From: an uncultured Selenomonadaceae bacterium
Lineage (GTDB): Bacteria; Bacillota; Negativicutes; Selenomonadales; Selenomonadaceae
Reading direction: 5' to 3'
DNA length: 50,387 bases
NCBI GenBank assembly: GCA_905234365.1
Contig: CAJOHI010000012.1
Coordinates: 5,298-55,684 of the forward strand
Within the stretch, counting starts at the first letter, position 1; every line of letters begins with the position of its first letter. Position numbers and translations under genes: made by a program. Below the pieces are notes generated by a model that was not told the origin of the DNA, did not search any database, and worked only from the letters and a program-made list of their open reading frames with translations. Below, piece after piece: positions 32,506-42,800 of this stretch.

Positions 32506-33030
32506 CTAATTATTATAAATTATAACTCTCTCTCGTTCACGAACGCCGACTAAACGGTTTTCAATGCGAATCTGTCTGATGTTACTCAACATTTGCTCAA
32601 GATAATCTTCCTGTGCCATGACATAATCATCGTCATTAGATTCGCCGTCGACTTCTTCGATCAGATTGTCGCCAAAATAATTAATTGCCAATTCAGTTAA
32701 AAGTGTCAATTCACCGTAAGTCAAAGTTGCCATATCGCGACGTACGTTTACAAAACAAGTTTCAAATATTCCTTCGACGTTGAGTTCGATTGTGGCATTT
32801 CCGAGACCTTCAAGATTGTGATACGCTTCAACGCTGTCCGCGACGTATTTTAAAAAGCCTTCAAATTCGTCCTTTGAGAATTGACCTTTTAATGCAAAAG
32901 AAAGTTCAAGCATACCGTCCTTAGGATCATAGGAAACCGCCTGCACTGACGGATAAACAACTAAAATCGACGCCAATAGACGGCTGGCGTCAAGATTTGG
33001 CTTTTTATTCCTACTCAAAAAGTCAAACAT
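32506..33030 (-). CDS. Conserved-looking hypothetical protein between rny and ymdB
   Basis: 174 residues, not recognised. It begins 'MFDFLSRNKKPNLDASRLLA', contains a mixed alpha/beta central part ('VSYDPKDGMLELSFALKG', 'ATIELNVEGIFETC') and ends with an acidic segment followed by a basic amphipathic helix. No signal peptide or membrane span. It is 33 bases downstream of rny and 15 bases upstream of the ymdB start, so it is certainly in the same transcript. By position it may modulate RNase Y or cyclic-nucleotide turnover; that is inference only. Confidence 0.8.
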   Translation of the reverse strand: MFDFLSRNKKPNLDASRLLASILVVYPSVQAVSYDPKDGMLELSFALKGQFSKDEFEGFLKYVADSVEAYHNLEGLGNATIELNVEGIFETCFVNVRRDMATLTYGELTLLTELAINYFGDNLIEEVDGESNDDDYVMAQEDYLEQMLSNIRQIRIENRLVGVRERERVIIYNN

Positions 33031-33063
33031 ATTTTGCCTAAACCTCCTTTGATAACTTCATAA

Positions 33064-34635
33064 TTATCTAGCATAGTCTATAACGCGAGTTTCGCGAATT
33101 AATGTAGCTTTAATTTGTCCAGGATAATCCAATTCTTTTTCGATTCGTTTAACGATATCATGAGCAAGCGACACCGCTTCCAGATCGTCAATCTTGTCCG
33201 GTTTAACCATGACGCGGATTTCGCGACCGGCTTGTATTGCAAAACAGCGATCTACGCCTTCAAATGATTCGGCAATATCCTCTATCATTTTGAGTCGCTT
33301 AAGATACATTTCAAGGCTTTCACGTCTTGCACCAGGTCTTGCAGCGGATACCGCGTCGGCGGCAGCGACTAAAACGGCCTCAACCGTTGTAGCTTCAATG
33401 TCGCCGTGATGTGAAGCAATAGCATTAATGACATTTTTATTTTCGCGATAACGTTTTGCAAGGTCAGCACCTATTGTGACGTGTGGTCCTTCAATTTCAT
33501 GATCAACTGCTTTGCCAATGTCGTGTAAAAGTCCTGCACGTTTCGCAAGGTTGGCGTCAACTCCCAATTCACTCGCCAAAATTCCGGCTAACTGTGCAAC
33601 CTCAATCGAATGATCTAAGACATTTTGACCGTAACTTGTACGATACTTTAAGCGACCAAGAAGTTTAATCAATTCCGGGTGGATTCCATGAACGCCGACT
33701 GCGAAAGTTGCTTGTTCGCCTGCCTCTTTCATTCGAGAATCAACGTCGCGTTTAGCCTTCTCAACCATTTCTTCAATTCTTGCTGGATGTATTCTGCCGT
33801 CGGAAATTAATTTTTCGAGTGCAACTCTGGCGATTTCACGTCGGACCGGATCAAAACCGGAAAGTATGACTGCTTCAGGCGTATCGTCAATGATTAAATC
33901 AATGCCCGTCAAGGTCTCCAAAGTGCGAATATTTCTGCCTTCGCGTCCGATGATTCTACCTTTCATGTCGTCACTTGGCAGCTCCACTACTGAAACCGTA
34001 GTTTCTGCAACGTGATCTGCCGCGCAACGTTGAATGGCGACACTTAAAATATCTCGTGCCTTTTTGTCGGATTCGTCTTTTATTTGCGCCTCGTATTCCT
34101 TGATTTTTAAAGCCTTTTCGTGTTTTAAACCTTCCTCAACTTCCGTCATCAAAATACTTCTTGCTTCATCTCTGCTCAAGGCGGCGATTCGCTCCAATTC
34201 GGCATTTTCCTTAGCTTGCATTGAATCGAGTTGTATTTGAGCTTCGTTTAACCTTGCCTCTTTTTTGCTGAGAAACTGTTCCTTTTTTTCGATCGCCTCA
34301 AGTTTTTTATCAAGATTTTCTTCCTTTTGAACGACACGGCGCTCTTGACGTGAAATTTCATTTCGTCTTTCTTTGGTATCACGATCAAGTTCTTGGCGCA
34401 TGCGATGTATTTCCTCTTTTGCCTCAATGACGGCTTCTTTTTTTTCAGCAAGACTCTTTTCCTGAGCTTCAGCGATTATACGATTTGCTTCTTCTTCTGC
34501 GACGTTAATTATATTTTGAGCCTCGTCTTCTTCGCCCTTTCTACGCTTGTAACCTAGTTGTTTGCCGAAGAACACGCCAGCCAAGATAGCAAATACGATT
34601 AATAATACTGCAATTTTTATATCTATAATACTCAC
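33064..34635 (-). CDS. rny: Ribonuclease Y
   Basis: RNase Y is the membrane-anchored endonuclease that starts mRNA decay in Firmicutes. The 523-residue protein has an N-terminal membrane helix (residues ~7-25), a long charged coiled coil (~35-190), a KH domain with '[15 protein letters not shown]' (~residues 225-240) and an HD domain with the metal pair in '[17 protein letters not shown]' and 'IASHHGD'. The start is a GTG with a weak, close AAGGG; no better in-frame start exists without losing the anchor. Confidence 0.98.
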   Translation of the reverse strand: MSIIDIKIAVLLIVFAILAGVFFGKQLGYKRRKGEEDEAQNIINVAEEEANRIIAEAQEKSLAEKKEAVIEAKEEIHRMRQELDRDTKERRNEISRQERRVVQKEENLDKKLEAIEKKEQFLSKKEARLNEAQIQLDSMQAKENAELERIAALSRDEARSILMTEVEEGLKHEKALKIKEYEAQIKDESDKKARDILSVAIQRCAADHVAETTVSVVELPSDDMKGRIIGREGRNIRTLETLTGIDLIIDDTPEAVILSGFDPVRREIARVALEKLISDGRIHPARIEEMVEKAKRDVDSRMKEAGEQATFAVGVHGIHPELIKLLGRLKYRTSYGQNVLDHSIEVAQLAGILASELGVDANLAKRAGLLHDIGKAVDHEIEGPHVTIGADLAKRYRENKNVINAIASHHGDIEATTVEAVLVAAADAVSAARPGARRESLEMYLKRLKMIEDIAESFEGVDRCFAIQAGREIRVMVKPDKIDDLEAVSLAHDIVKRIEKELDYPGQIKATLIRETRVIDYAR

Positions 34636-34729
34636 ACCCTTAATCAGTTAATTTTTAATCACTCCACATCTTTTAATTTTATAGATTATTGCTGAATATG
34701 TCAATGTTTATGGCAAATTTTTTTAACGA

Positions 34730-35620
34730 TTAATTTGGATCAAATTTCTTTTCGACTGCCTCAAGGATTGAATCGCGGCGCAACTTTGAAGCTGTAAAAT
34801 AATCATGGATTGCCTGTCTGTCTCCACGTTCGATAGCGGCGATCACTTCGTCGAAGATGTTTTTCATGTCGCGAAGGTTAGCCGCAATGGCCTCGCCATT
34901 CGTCATGCAAATATCAGACCACATGTCAGCATTCGATGAAGCTATGCGCGTTGTGTCTTTAAAGCCGCCGCCGATCAACTTAATGCAAGAATCAAGATCA
35001 CTGCCGGCACGGTTGAGCAAAGTCACGAGTGCCGCCGCCGTCACATGTGGTACATGACTTATAATTGAAGCGCAACGGTCGTGTTTTGCGATGTCAAGTG
35101 TCGTAAAATTTGCTTCGGTCAACTCAAGAAGGCTAATCAACTTCGCCTGAACTTCACTTGGTGCGCCCGTATCCTCAACGATCACATAAGCTTTGCCCTT
35201 AAAAAGGTCCTTCTTCGCTGCGGTTACGCTACTGAGTTCGCGACCTGTCATTGGGTGTCCGGCTATGTAGTAGATATCCGGCGGCAGAATTTTTTTGAGT
35301 TGTTCCCAAATATATTGCTTAGTGCTGCCGGCGTCGGTGATGATTGTGCCGGACTTCAAATATGGCAGAATCTTTTTAACCATTGGCACGATTTGTAAGA
35401 CCGGCGGCGACAAAAATACTATATCAGCGTCAGTGACGACGGCTTCGACATCTGGTGCAGCAAAGTCAACGGCACCAAGTTTTACTGCCAAGTCCATTGA
35501 CTTCTGCGTGCGACAAAGACCCGTAATGTAAATTTTGTCGCCAAGTTTGTCCTTGAGGCAAAGACCTAGCGAACCGCCAATTAAGCCGACACCAATTATC
35601 GCAAGTTTAATTTTGTTCAT
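34730..35620 (-). CDS. tyrA: Prephenate dehydrogenase
   Basis: TyrA oxidatively decarboxylates prephenate to 4-hydroxyphenylpyruvate in tyrosine synthesis. The NAD-binding fingerprint is 'AIIGVGLIGGSLGL', and the active-site region is 'YIAGHPMTGRELSSV' with the catalytic His, followed by 'ISHVPHVTAAALV' and 'GGGFKDTTRIASS'. Length 296 is typical for the monofunctional enzyme with no ACT domain. The ATG overlaps the aroF stop by 4 bases, implying coupled translation. Confidence 0.95.
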   Translation of the reverse strand: MNKIKLAIIGVGLIGGSLGLCLKDKLGDKIYITGLCRTQKSMDLAVKLGAVDFAAPDVEAVVTDADIVFLSPPVLQIVPMVKKILPYLKSGTIITDAGSTKQYIWEQLKKILPPDIYYIAGHPMTGRELSSVTAAKKDLFKGKAYVIVEDTGAPSEVQAKLISLLELTEANFTTLDIAKHDRCASIISHVPHVTAAALVTLLNRAGSDLDSCIKLIGGGFKDTTRIASSNADMWSDICMTNGEAIAANLRDMKNIFDEVIAAIERGDRQAIHDYFTASKLRRDSILEAVEKKFDPN

Positions 35621-36630
35621 AACTTTCTATCCATGATCTTTGCAATGGCGCTTAAATCCTTCATCAGTCTGCTGAAATTCTTAGGCGTTAGTGACTGATC
35701 GCCGTCTGACAGTGCCATTTCCGGATGTGGATGTACTTCGATTATCAATCCGTCGCAACCTGCCGCAACTGCTGCACGTGCCATTGGTTGAACCATTTGC
35801 CAACGACCGGTGCCGTGACTTGGATCAACGATTATTGGCAAGTGCGAAAGTTCCTTGACTGCCGCCACTGCCGATAGATCAAGCGTATTGCGTGTGAAGG
35901 TTTCAAAAGTCCTTATACCGCGCTCGCAAAATATGACTTGCTCGTTGCCGCCGGTCATTATGTACTCAGCCGCGTTGAGCCATTCGCTTATTGTCGCTGA
36001 GAGTCCGCGTTTCAACAACACCGGTTTTTTTGCCTTGCCGAGAGCTTTTAACATTTGGAAGTTTTGCATATTCCTTGCACCGACTTGAAGAACGTCCGCG
36101 TACTCCTCAATGACTGAAATATCATCTTTGTCAACGACTTCGGTTATGACTTTGAGTCCATTTTCATCAGCCGCCTGTCTGAGTAGTTCAAGACCCTTTT
36201 CGCCTAAGCCTTGAAAATCGTAAGGACTGGTTCTTGGTTTGAAAGCACCGCCGCGTAGGAATTTTGCACCGGCACTTTTAACCGCCTTTGCCGACTCTTT
36301 GAGCTGTTCAAGGCTTTCGACGCTGCAAGGTCCTGCCATTACGACTAATTCATCGCCGCCAATTTCAACATCGCCGACTTTGACAATGGTATTTTGCGGG
36401 TGAAAATTGCGACTGACCATTTTGTACTTTTCAGTTATGCGAACGGTTTTATCAACGCCGTCCATCATGTTCATTTCTAAGTTGGCAATGGTCTTCTTGT
36501 CACCGATAACGCCTACGATTGTGACTTCCTCGCCTTCGGAAAGGTGTGCGCGAAGTCCCAAATTCTCCAGTCTCTTAACTACGTTGGCTAAGTTGTCCTT
36601 AGTCGCAGTAGGTTTCATTACTATAATCAA
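35617..36630 (-). CDS. aroF: 3-deoxy-7-phosphoheptulonate synthase (DAHP synthase, AroF type)
   Basis: This enzyme condenses PEP with erythrose 4-phosphate, the first step of the shikimate pathway. The N-terminal ~70 residues are a ferredoxin-like regulatory domain ('[13 protein letters not shown]'), as in the Thermotoga-type feedback-sensitive enzymes. The barrel carries '[10 protein letters not shown]', '[14 protein letters not shown]', '[11 protein letters not shown]', 'VLLKRG' and '[11 protein letters not shown]'. The start is a TTG with GGAGTG upstream. Translationally coupled to tyrA; feedback by tyrosine or phenylalanine is expected from the family. Confidence 0.95.
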   Translation of the reverse strand: MIIVMKPTATKDNLANVVKRLENLGLRAHLSEGEEVTIVGVIGDKKTIANLEMNMMDGVDKTVRITEKYKMVSRNFHPQNTIVKVGDVEIGGDELVVMAGPCSVESLEQLKESAKAVKSAGAKFLRGGAFKPRTSPYDFQGLGEKGLELLRQAADENGLKVITEVVDKDDISVIEEYADVLQVGARNMQNFQMLKALGKAKKPVLLKRGLSATISEWLNAAEYIMTGGNEQVIFCERGIRTFETFTRNTLDLSAVAAVKELSHLPIIVDPSHGTGRWQMVQPMARAAVAAGCDGLIIEVHPHPEMALSDGDQSLTPKNFSRLMKDLSAIAKIMDRKL

Positions 36631-36699
36631 AAATTGTCACTCCAATCAATGTAAAACGAGATACAATATTATTTTACCACAAGTTTTGAAATTATTCAA

Positions 36700-38049
36700 T
36701 CATGATTTGTGATTTTTAATTAATATAAGTGCGTCGCCGACAGGTCTTTCTTTGCCGTCGCTCGGTGAATTTACTATATCGCCTTTGAGGACCAATTCCG
36801 TTGAGCCGCCGCCGTCTAAATTGATTGCGTTGACTGCACCGAAGTCGTTGAGCAAAATTGCGGACCATTCCTGCAAGGTGCAACCTTTACTGTGTGCTTG
36901 GCGACCGTCAACAACCGCAAAGATGTAGTCGCCGTATTTACTGACACCGACTGCGGATCGCGGCGCTCGTCCAACTCTTATGTCGGCAGGAAACTTTTCA
37001 GCGTCAACCGTCACATAAATTGCGCCGTCCTTGACGAGTGTTGGTCCTGCTCCGATGACGTGGATTGCCTTATCAAAATCGCTTTTGCCGTCAACGTCAA
37101 TGATCGACTCGTCAAATACAACTCTGTCGCCGATTTGCGTATCCTTAAAAAGTTCAGCCGCCTTGCCGTGTGCACTCACTACGTAACCATTGACCGGAAT
37201 GGTGTTATTGCCCTTGCCGTTGAAAATTTCCGTTACAATGCCGTCAACGACAATGTATTCAACGCCGAAGTCATTTGTACCGGTAGTTTTGCCCTGATGA
37301 ACGTTGTAAATTACCACACTGTCGGCGCCGCGTTCACAATCAACGCCGCCAATACTTAGCGACTGACCGTTAATAGTGATGTTGCCATAGTAGTTTGTCC
37401 TGCCGAAAATCGTCGTGCCGTCAGCGTTAATGCCTATTGTCGAGCGAGTGAAGTAAGTTGTACCGGCAACTACGCCGTCAATCTTGGTGTTGCCTAAGAT
37501 TTCTCCGCTGAGTGCGAAGTAACTTGCGTTGATCGCGGCGATTGCGTTGTAGGAATTGCTCATCGCTTTAACCGTCGTCCTGCCGGGAACTTGACCGCGT
37601 GCCAAAACCGGTTGTAAGCTGTACTTTTCATGGTCGGCGATTATCGCAAAAGCCATTATGCCGTCACGATTGACCATGCGAAATTCCAGTCCTTCGGCTT
37701 CCTCAAGTTCTGGTGTTGGCGGCGTTGAAGATTCCGTCGGCACTTCCGGTATCGAATAGTCCGGAATGTTTGGCGGTTCACTTGGCGGCAAATTGGTATT
37801 GATTGGCGGCACGTCGTCCATTGGCGGCAAATATATTTCCTGCTCTGCCGGTTCATCGGGTACAAATTCCTCGATTGATTCATCTGCCTTCGGTTCCGGT
37901 GAGGTGCGAGTTGGCTTTTGATTTACCTTTGTCGTTGAAGTTGAGTTTTCATTGCGTTCGACAATTCTTGCTGATTCCACGACTTCGGTTGCCTCGACGG
38001 TTTGGCACATCGTAAAGATCAGCATAACTAATATTAATAATCGTATCAC
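36700..38049 (-). CDS. Secreted phosphodiester glycosidase-family (NAGPA domain) protein
   Basis: A signal peptide (to about VEA, residue 20) is followed by ~110 residues of Pro/Glu/Ser/Thr-rich linker and a NAGPA-type domain (residues ~150-449). The visible motifs are 'AAINASYFALSGEILG', 'STIGINADGTTIFGR', 'HVIGAGPTLVKDG', 'APRSAVGVSKYGDYIFAVVDG' and 'AINLDGGGSTELVLKG'. Human NAGPA uncovers mannose-6-phosphate; bacterial members probably cleave sugar-phosphodiester bonds in cell-surface polymers. GTG start, 69 bases upstream of aroF but functionally unrelated to it. Predicted outside the cytoplasm, tethered only by its linker if at all. Confidence 0.9.
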   Translation of the reverse strand: MIRLLILVMLIFTMCQTVEATEVVESARIVERNENSTSTTKVNQKPTRTSPEPKADESIEEFVPDEPAEQEIYLPPMDDVPPINTNLPPSEPPNIPDYSIPEVPTESSTPPTPELEEAEGLEFRMVNRDGIMAFAIIADHEKYSLQPVLARGQVPGRTTVKAMSNSYNAIAAINASYFALSGEILGNTKIDGVVAGTTYFTRSTIGINADGTTIFGRTNYYGNITINGQSLSIGGVDCERGADSVVIYNVHQGKTTGTNDFGVEYIVVDGIVTEIFNGKGNNTIPVNGYVVSAHGKAAELFKDTQIGDRVVFDESIIDVDGKSDFDKAIHVIGAGPTLVKDGAIYVTVDAEKFPADIRVGRAPRSAVGVSKYGDYIFAVVDGRQAHSKGCTLQEWSAILLNDFGAVNAINLDGGGSTELVLKGDIVNSPSDGKERPVGDALILIKNHKS

Positions 38050-38077
38050 TTAAAATGTCCTCCGCGTTATCAATAAA

Positions 38078-38108
38078 AATCCTGCAGTCAATTTAAAGCC
38101 GCAGGATT
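38078..38108 (-). terminator. Terminator after the FlgJ-like gene
   Basis: AATCCTGC/GCAGGATT stem with a 15-base loop, followed on the minus strand by TTTTTATT. It starts 22 bases past the stop at 38130. Confidence 0.82.
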
Positions 38109-38129
38109 AATTGTCTCACGATATTGATA

Positions 38130-38534
38130 TCAAGTCAACTGTTTGTAGATAAAATCAGCAAGTCCGATTCCGCCGGCATTTGCCATTTCTTTGGTGAGTT
38201 CCTCGTGATACATATCTTGATAAATTTCCATTGAGTTGTCGTCGCCAAAGAGTTCGTCTTTTGGGACGGTCTTATACATTTCGGTGTACATCATTTTTAA
38301 AAGGATCGCCTCAAGCTCAACGCTTGCCTCTCGGATTTCCTTATTGCGCTGTGCAATTTCTTCGGCGGTCATGACCTTGACATTTGCTTTGGTGGCGTTG
38401 TTAATTTTGCTTGTTGCCTGGTCAAGTGCCGCCTGAAAAGTGTTATCCTCGTTGATGATATCTGCACCTTCGCTGCCGGTGTTGGTCGAATGCGTCTTGG
38501 GCAAGAGGTTATTTAATGCGCTGATACTACTCAC
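38130..38534 (-). CDS. FlgJ-like flagellar rod-binding protein
   Basis: The GTG at 38534 has GGAG 8 bases upstream and gives 134 residues; the longer frame starts inside that region. Residues ~60-134 match the rod-binding domain found in FlgJ ('ELEAILLKMMYTEMYKTVPK', 'MEIYQDMYHEELTKEMA', 'GGIGLADFIYKQL'). It lacks the muramidase domain of proteobacterial FlgJ, as is normal in Firmicutes. It implies a flagellum; no other rod, hook or ring gene is in the window. It has its own terminator. Confidence 0.88.
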   Translation of the reverse strand: MSSISALNNLLPKTHSTNTGSEGADIINEDNTFQAALDQATSKINNATKANVKVMTAEEIAQRNKEIREASVELEAILLKMMYTEMYKTVPKDELFGDDNSMEIYQDMYHEELTKEMANAGGIGLADFIYKQLT

Positions 38535-38603
38535 AATCATCACTCCAATCAAACGTTGTCAACTATATATTCGATTAACTGCGTCGAGAACTTTAGCATT
38601 TAT

Positions 38604-38629
38604 AAAAAAAATCTTCCCATTAGGGGAAG
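38604..38629 (-). terminator. Terminator of the tRNA-Leu
   Basis: CTTCCC/GGGAAG stem, 5-base loop, followed on the minus strand by a T7-8 run; 58 bases past the tRNA 3' end. Confidence 0.8.
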
Positions 38630-38686
38630 GTCACCGTTATCTTTGTGTTCTTCAAAAAAAAAGGACTAATGAAAATTACTTTTGAT

Positions 38687-38773
38687 TGGTGCCGAAGATC
38701 GGACTTGAACCGATACGTTGTTGCCAACGGCAGATTTTGAGTCTGCTGCGTCTGCCAATTCCGCCACTTCGGC
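38687..38773 (-). tRNA. tRNA-Leu (anticodon CAA)
   Basis: On the minus strand the acceptor arms GCCGAAG/CTTCGGC pair fully, with A as discriminator and an encoded CCA. The anticodon stem GCAGA/TCTGC carries the loop CTCAAAA, i.e. anticodon CAA, reading UUG. A long variable arm (CGTTG-GCAA-CAACG) marks it as class II, and the T-arm GGTTCAAGTCC is present. The surrounding 38535-38915 otherwise contains only its terminator and the leader of the next gene. Confidence 0.97.
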
Positions 38774-38915
38774 GTCAACACAAATATTGTAGCACGCCAA
38801 ATTGAAATTGTCAAGAGTATTTTTAGAAAATTTAACGGCAGTCAATGTACAGGATTTTTAATATGTCCGTCGAATAGTTTTAAAATGGTTAATTGTATAT
38901 GAGGAGTGATTTTTG

Positions 38916-39812
38916 ATGAGCGAGTTAAGTAACCCGAGCAAGACGGAGACGATCTCCATACTTAAGAGTTTGTTTTTGGAAATGTGTTCATCGCGACGGC
39001 AACTGAAGCCAATTTTAAGCGAAATACTTCGGGCGATTGATAATAACATGTTTGTTGACGCGGATTCTGACGAGGTTAAGGAGCTGCTTGAGGAGATTTT
39101 GGAAATGCAAGAGGCGCTGTCTAAGGTTGACGAGTTGCAAGCGGCATTCAAAACTAAAAAGATTGCGGCAGTTGACGACGCCATTAAGGATATGGAGCGC
39201 CGGCACGTAGTTAGCGAACTCAAAAGCATATTATCAAGATTCAAGAACCTCGTATGCGATTCTGACGACGAGAACGAGATCGACGCGGTTAAGAAACTCA
39301 AACGTCAAGCGCAAAAGCTCTCACTTAAAGCCGAAAAGATAAGCGCGGAGAACTTTGCCGAAGAAGGTGCAAAATTCGTTGACGTTGCTGAAAAGATTGT
39401 GGACACTAAGCCTTTATCATCGACGGCATTTTTGGAAATTCAAAACAGCTTTCCCGATAACTTGCTGATTGCATTCACTATCATGAAGAAGTCATTGCAC
39501 TTTGAAGGCGAAGTTTTAAAAGTTGCAGAAAGTAAAGTTGAGACGCTGCAAGAAATGGAGCAGAAGAAACTTGAGGCACTAAGAGCAATAGTCGACGACC
39601 TCAAAATTACCGTTGCAAGGTCCTTCGTCGACGAAGACGATATCACCATTGAGGCTAAGAACGTCAAGAAGCGCCTTTCGGTGAAGTCATTAAATAATAA
39701 GTTGCACGAATTTGTTGACGGCAGCGAGTCGCTCTCGTTTCCGGTGCTGAGTACTTTTTGTCAACGGACCCAACTTTTGCCGCCGATCAAGAGGACAAGG
39801 TGCATTCGCTGA
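38916..39812 (+). CDS. Helical protein, probably the N-terminal part of the giant ATPase (frame break)
   Basis: The ATG at 38916 has GAGGAG 9 bases upstream and starts MSELSNPSKTET. The 298 residues are almost entirely charged helix with coiled-coil character ('MQEALSKVDELQAAF', 'KLKRQAQKLSLKAEKISA'). No known motif. From about 39758 the frame no longer reads like protein (Cys/Arg-rich tail ending RTRCIR), while the -1 frame opens into the 1,500-residue ATPase with similar codon use. The two frames overlap by 55 bases around a T5 run. I read this as one gene broken by a frameshift (real, programmed or a sequencing error), though two overlapping genes remain possible. Confidence 0.7.
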   Translation: MSELSNPSKTETISILKSLFLEMCSSRRQLKPILSEILRAIDNNMFVDADSDEVKELLEEILEMQEALSKVDELQAAFKTKKIAAVDDAIKDMERRHVVSELKSILSRFKNLVCDSDDENEIDAVKKLKRQAQKLSLKAEKISAENFAEEGAKFVDVAEKIVDTKPLSSTAFLEIQNSFPDNLLIAFTIMKKSLHFEGEVLKVAESKVETLQEMEQKKLEALRAIVDDLKITVARSFVDEDDITIEAKNVKKRLSVKSLNNKLHEFVDGSESLSFPVLSTFCQRTQLLPPIKRTRCIR

Positions 39813-42800
39813 TCCCGGTCATTGTTGACAAGCTGTTTCAGTGGAGCATTGTCGATAAGGTCTATTGGAAGGGCATTCAATTTTACTATCTCACGGATAA
39901 CGGCAAGGAAATGTTGTCGCGCATACTTTCAATCAAGGACACTAGCAAGATTAATCAAAATGAGTCAGTCAAGAAGCGCCTTTCGGGATATCTGCGTCGC
40001 TTTATCCTGTTTTCGGTGATTTGGTCTTTGAAGATCAAGAAGAACACCACCAAAATTGACGGCGACGATAACCGCTTTTGGTTGCGTGCGGTGGCCAGAG
40101 TGCCGAATGGACCGTCGCATACATTTTTTGTGGTGTCGCTGATTTTCTTTGACAACGATTGGGTAAAAAATCTTGACAACTTCATCACGACTTACAAGGA
40201 CGAGGTGAGTAGCGGCAGGGTTATCAAGGGCGTATTTTTGATTAGCAACTTTGATTCGCAGCTGCTCCAATCTTGGATTGCGTTTTTTAAGACCGTTGGC
40301 GTCACCAATATTTACAGGTTCATGACGGCGGTGCAGGGCGGCAGTAAGTTATTCGACGAAAAAGGCAACGAGATCAACCTGCTTGAATGGTGCAACGAAG
40401 TCGGATTCGGCAAAGTTAGTCGTAATGAATCGACGTACGCGACTGACGAAGTTGAGATTCAAACTTACAGCGTAAACGACGACGACTCCGAAGAAATTGA
40501 GACCGTCAGCGAGACGAACGAGATTGACGAGACGGAATTTGACAGTGACGATGAGGTTGCCGACTTCGACGACTCTGACGACTCCGACAACTTCAACGAA
40601 GACGAATTTAACATTGTTAAGGACTCAACTCCAACTATGAGATTTAAAAAGGATAAGGACGTACCTTTGGGCAAGGGCATGAAGGCACCCGACAAGGCAC
40701 TTGGTCAAAGGTATATTGATATCGTCAGCAAGCAGTTGAAGGCATTGCCCAGCGACGAGGATAGAATGGTTCAAGGCATACTCTTTACCGCGACGAGGTT
40801 CTTTGTCGAAGGAAATTCAAGTCGCGCAATGATGTGGCTGCACATGCTTGCAACTCAGCAGTTGAGCAAGAACGAAGATTGGGCAATGAACCTTGCAGTT
40901 GAGATTGGCTACATTCTTGATGACCCGATGATAGTCAATCAACCACAAATGCGTAATATTGATCCCTTTGACTTTTGGGACAGCTACTTTGCGATTCCGA
41001 AAGTCAATGTAAGCGAACTTCATGATCACCTTAACTTGGCGGCACTTATTAAAGCCTTTTTTGCACCGCCGGAACCTATGAGCTTTCAGATCAAAAGTCG
41101 CTGGAACCAAATTAACGACGACCGCTCAAATATTGCATTGAAAACTTATCCGTCAACTAAAAAACTCATCAACCTTTTCAAGAACTTTGCGGAGCAAACT
41201 CACTGCTCGTTTGCCTCGTGCATTAGCGTTGACCATTCGACTGTTGAAATTGAACTCAAAAATGCACTCGAACTTATCAAAACCATGCACGAGAGAGCCG
41301 ACGCGATCATCAAAATCCCGATTAAACACCCGCGAACTAAGGGTCTTGTAAAAAAACTTTACGACACTGACGGCGAGATTCGGAAACTGCTTAACGTTGA
41401 AACTTCGCGTACACTCTTTACTTACTGCAGCCAGTTTACCGATGTGAATTTTGACCGAATTGAAAACCAAGTTGCTGTCACGAGCGAAGACATATTTTCC
41501 GAGATCAAGGTTGGCAATTACCTTGACGAAATTTGGAGCAGCATTAAGGTTGACTCTCACAAGAACGAAAAGTTTACAGGTGTTGAGCGCAACAAGCAAA
41601 TACGCCTGTTCATTCAAGCGCTTACGGCGCTGATTGCCTATGCCTTTGCAAAAAAGCATGCCGATACGCTCAAAAGTTCCGGTCATCAAAAGGCACCTAT
41701 CGCCAAGGCACTTGAACTTCTCAACGATATTGTCGACGAGTTTAGCCAAGTCGATCAAAAGATCACGATCAATCTTATCGGTCCGGCGATCTTTATCGTC
41801 TTTATCGAAAACCTTGCGGTGCAAATGACTAGCAAGGAGCGGCCGCTGTTCTATCGCGAATGTCTTTTGGGTTCCAAATACTTTGAACTCACAACTGACG
41901 GCATACCTTTTAAAAATTCCTATCGGGTTGCCTCGTTTAGACTTGCAAATCACGTGATTGAATTTAATAAAGCTATGGAAAACTTGACCGTAAAGGAAGC
42001 GGCCAACGTTGCCTACGAAACTGCCGTTAGAAGTTGCGACTTGGGTGTACTAAAACTGCTAGAAGCTAACTATCGCGAATATATTGACCGCTCTGATGAG
42101 GAGTTGAAGCGCCGTCAAGATAACGTTACTAAGTTGGTGGATCGTCAACTTGACAGAATTTATCACGAGTTTCTAGACAACCTTGAACTTGATCGCAACT
42201 ACGATCGAATCACTAACCAGGATAAAATTGACTTCTACGTCATGGTTGCAACCGCCGCGAAGGAGCATTACAGCCAAACTAAAAACGCCGGTATCTTCCA
42301 GCGCTTTGTCAATGCTTGCAAAAATGATATCCTCTTGGCGGCTCAACCTCACAAAAACGCCCTTGAACAGCGACTCAACACCTTGAAGGAAAAACTTGAA
42401 TCCGAACTTTCCACCGACGAGGACCTCGACACGAAATATCCTATCCTTGCCGAGATTCACCGCCAACTTACACTTGGTAACCTCACCGTTGCCGAAGATT
42501 ACCTAAACCGCTGGAATGATAACAACGCTCAACTTAACATCAACTTTACCGAAAGTCAGAACGAGGCGTTTGAGGACTTTTTGGACAACTACGAGTTCAT
42601 TTTCACCACTTGCATTAGCAACAAGAGCGACTCGCTTGAAAAAATCTATTCCAGAATGCGCAGCGGTAATGCCAAGAACCGTTCCGAGAGAGACGCCACA
42701 AGTTTTGTCAACGCCTGGCAAGGACTTAACACTGACCTTAAAGCCCGCGCTGAGGCTTCGGTTGTCGAATTGATCAATCATCTTTCCTTTGACACTGCGA

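Noticed and set aside
41153-41953. 266-codon minus-strand frame inside the giant ATPase gene
   Set aside because: Shadow of a long continuous plus-strand gene; no motif and no ribosome site.
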